This document shows, piece by piece, positions 61,580 to 64,000 of a stretch of 64,000 nucleotides of DNA. The position numbers were made by a program, and so were the translations under genes. The stretch is taken from positions 8,315,620 through 8,379,619 of the forward strand of contig NC_058154.1 of NCBI RefSeq assembly GCF_011075055.1, read 5' to 3'. This DNA comes from Mangifera indica. Its lineage: Eukaryota > Streptophyta > Magnoliopsida > Sapindales > Anacardiaceae. Below the pieces are notes generated by a model, which had not been told where the DNA came from, searched no databases, and worked only from the letters and a program-made list of their open reading frames with translations. The number at the start of each line of letters is the position of its first letter. The first letter of the stretch is position 1.

Positions 61580-61955
61580 ATGTTTTAAGCTAAATTAAAA
61601 AAATAATTTAATTTAATTTAGATTATGATTTAAATATATTAAAATCATATACATAATAATAATAATAATAATTAATTAAGTTGTAGTTTTTTAGAATATA
61701 ATATAAACATGAAATATATATATATATATATATATATAATAATAATAAAATAAATATGAAAAAAACAAATTGTATACTTATTTATTTATTAAAAAATTAT
61801 GTTAAATACAGTTACATATTTGTATTTCAAAAAAAAACAATTTACAGTTTAAAATTTATCCAAAATACAACTCAAACTGAAAACTATTTTTTAAAAATTT
61901 ATCAACCCAAATAAAATCATTTTACAAACTAAATCAAACCAAATCATAAACCTCT
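61580..61955. mobile_element. Partial AT-rich MITE, GGTTTGGTTTGA family, copy 3
   Basis: Shares AGTTTTTTAGAATATAATAT, AAATATGAAAAAAACAA and AACTGAAAACTATTTTT-type blocks with the copies at 52.0 and 52.5 kb. Both ends are degraded. It includes an (AT)n run at 61,711-61,738. Confidence 0.55.
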
Positions 61956-61959
61956 ATGA

Positions 61960-63105
61960 GAAATGGTAGTCTATTGATATAAACAAATTATATATGCATA
62001 TTCAACTATCCAAGTTGCCTGAAATTATGTTTGCATATTCCTTGTTTATACTTTACATTTATATGAGGACCGGGCTTTAGGAAACTTTACCACATGATTG
62101 TGGTGCTTGCTCAACTATCCAACAGTGTTGGGCTAGGTTGAGCCCAACAGTATTGGGCTGGCCCAGACTATTAAAAAATTTTAATCAATTTTTTTAAATT
62201 ATATTTTCTGAACCATTTTCCAATAACTGAGAACAGTATCCTGAATAATTTATTGATAATCCATCACTTGTAGGTGAGAAATATCATGTTTATATCATAG
62301 AAAATGTTATAATATAGTACAAATAATTTAATTTGTATTTTGTTTATTTATAAAAATAAATACAATAATATATATATCATTTATTTACTTATCTTCAACG
62401 TCAAAAGTTAAAAATTTTTCAAAAATATCTTCAATGACTTGATTTAATGTCAATCCTTTGTACCTACAATCATCGATCTTTTTTCTTAATTGTTCTTGTT
62501 GTACTAAGCCAGCCGGTTTCAAATAAGAAAAATTCTTCATTAAGAAATTGTAAGACATTTTTCATGGGAAAAATTTATACAATTGATGATGCAATATTTA
62601 GAAACTTTTTATTCCTATGATATTTTGAAAATGCTACAAATATTACTGAACAATACTATATATATTTATTTTGAGTACATAAATAAATACACATTTATAT
62701 GTGTCATCATGTAATTAGATATTACTTTATCCTTAATTTTAAATTAATCAATCACATTATGATATATTTAAATGTGTACCTATTTATGTATTTAAAGTAA
62801 ATATACATAGTTTTATTATTACGAAAATATAATGTACATGTCCACACACACAATAAAATTAAAGCCTACAATAAAACCTAATCTTAAATCAACTATATAA
62901 CCCCTAGCTAGTATGATAAGGTACTATTTTTTCTAAGGCATTAAGCCAAACCCAAACAATAAGCGACAATTAATTATATTGCACAAACCAGCATCCAAAT
63001 AGAGGGAAACGAATATTGTGGCATTGAAATATTAATTTCAAACGTTGTGAAGTCCACAACCCAAGCCATTTCTTTCACTTCGATTAAGGCACAACAGTAA
63101 TGGCC
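61960..63105. other. Gene-free DNA with MITE fragments
   Basis: Small AT-rich MITE sequence at 62,645-62,840. GTTGGGCTAGGTTGAGCCCAAC near 62,130 forms a short hairpin with neighbours. No coding region recognised. Confidence 0.45.
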
Positions 63106-63110
63106 GTGGA

Positions 63111-63236
63111 CTTGCTACCTAGGCCCATGGGCCAGTCTTTATGGCTCATGGGTCTGCTACCTCAGCCCACGAGTCACTCTTTATGGCCCATGGCTCTGCT
63201 GCCTACCCCCACAGGTCAACCTTTATGACCCATGGG
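63111..63236. repeat. Three tandem 42-bp repeats with GGCCCATGG cores
   Basis: Units 63,111-63,152, 63,153-63,194 and 63,195-63,236. Each has CTGCTRCCT, a GCCCAYG core, then TCTTTATGGCYCATGG. Cores are near-palindromic (GGCCCATGGGCC in the first). The units are diverged. Probably subterminal repeats of a transposon whose ends I cannot set. Confidence 0.75.
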
Positions 63237-63532
63237 TTGGGCCAAGCCCTGTTGCAATTTTAAATCGAGTTTAATTATGTTAAACTTTGTAGTGCGTTGG
63301 CTAGTCCAACCCATTTGACGCCTCTAATTCTACAAGTTAAATTTGAAAATTTTAGCTGTGATAATTGTCATTCATCCAAACCTAAATCTATCAAAAGTTT
63401 CCACTAATTCAAATCTAAACCCACCAACAATGTCATTCACCCAAATCCTAAACCCATTAAAACATACGCAAAGAAAAAAATGAATAAATGAATTCACTGA
63501 GTGAATTTTGAGGGTCAATGGGAAAATGTAAG

Positions 63533-64000
63533 TAGGAGTGGATTCGGATCAAGTCAAGCCCAAACACCTTTCGGCTCTAGTTCGACTTGCATTAAAAAAT
63601 GAGTTAAATCTTTTGGTTCGAGTTCAATTTAAATTTTAATCGAACGAATTTGAGTCAAGCTAAATCGAATCGAATCAACTTTCGAGACTAAACTGACTTA
63701 TATTATATCCAGATCATATTGAAAATTAGAGATCGTTCCATCTTTACGTCCAGTTAAAACATTCAAAAAATGATTTCTCTATTTAAAGAATGGTAAAACA
63801 GAAATAAAATATAGAGAATATGAAAATGTGAAAAACAAGTTTAAAGATAATTTGATAGAGTTTTTACTATGGTGACAATTGAGTCCCTAAAGCAAGAGTA
63901 TTTGCACAAGAAACTACACTAAGACATTCTTCAATTGAGCTGAATTCAAGCTAAACTAAATCAAACACCTTTTAGCTCAAGTTTGATTCTAATTAAAAAA
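63533..64000. mobile_element. Possible left end of another GAGCTC-family element, cut by the window
   Basis: TAGGAGTGGATTCGGATC followed by AAGTCAAGCCCAAAC and later GAGTTCAA/GAGTCAAGC words resembles the family terminal repeat. The other end would lie beyond the window. Confidence 0.4.

Overview
The window is AT-rich nuclear DNA of a flowering plant, almost certainly a eudicot. It shows GT-AG introns in plant-type genes, Ty1-copia and TRIM retrotransposons primed by initiator-Met tRNA, and many foldback or MITE elements. The four protein genes read best against Arabidopsis-type proteins. I cannot name the species. No tRNA, rRNA, CRISPR array or prokaryotic feature was seen.

Layout: (1) 2.3-8.7 kb, + strand: a 10-exon gene for a PAM2 + two-RRM protein of the CID8-13 (PABP-interacting) family, with a hAT-type MITE in its 2.1-kb intron 8. 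(2) 8.8-16.4 kb, gene-free: AT-rich MITE debris, two head-to-tail minus-strand TRIM elements (one split by a 1.35-kb hAT-type element), a ~1.1-kb near-complete hairpin, and a foldback element. (3) 16,481-22,849: a decayed but structurally complete Ty1-copia retrotransposon with two LTRs, PBS, PPT and an ATTTA target duplication. Its 3' LTR ends about 150-250 bp from the next gene. (4) 23.0-28.2 kb, + strand: a DA2/GW2-type RING E3 ligase gene. One of its introns contains a dead copy of a different, BRH1-type RING-H2 gene. (5) 28.3-41.5 kb, gene-free: dispersed repeats, G-rich and C-rich tracts, a hAT-type MITE and a copia RT/RNase H relic. (6) 41.8-45.6 kb, + strand: an ICR/RIP (ROP-effector scaffold) gene with a long 5'-UTR intron. 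(7) 46.8-52.0 kb: a retroelement 5' fragment and a 3'-truncated Ty1-copia element. (8) 52-55.4 kb: nested MITEs, including an 811-bp palindromic Mutator-type foldback with a perfect 9-bp duplication. (9) 56.2-57.8 kb, - strand: a gibberellin 2-oxidase gene with an apparent GC-AG intron. A foldback element lies between its TATA box and a distal ACGT-rich block. (10) 58.8-64 kb: AT-rich DNA, two hAT-type MITEs, a 42-bp tandem triplicate and an open element start.

Biology: DA2 (organ size), ICR (ROP polarity) and GA2ox (gibberellin inactivation) are separate growth regulators, not a pathway. From memory their order matches the Arabidopsis neighbours At1g78420-At1g78430-At1g78440, so I read this as an ancestral microsynteny block expanded by transposons. 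The most distinctive items are the RING pseudogene inside a RING gene, the non-canonical GA2ox splice donor, the ~1.1-kb hairpin, the abutting TRIM pair, and a six-copy hAT-type MITE family carrying GAGCTCG-rich and AACGACGTCGTT motifs.
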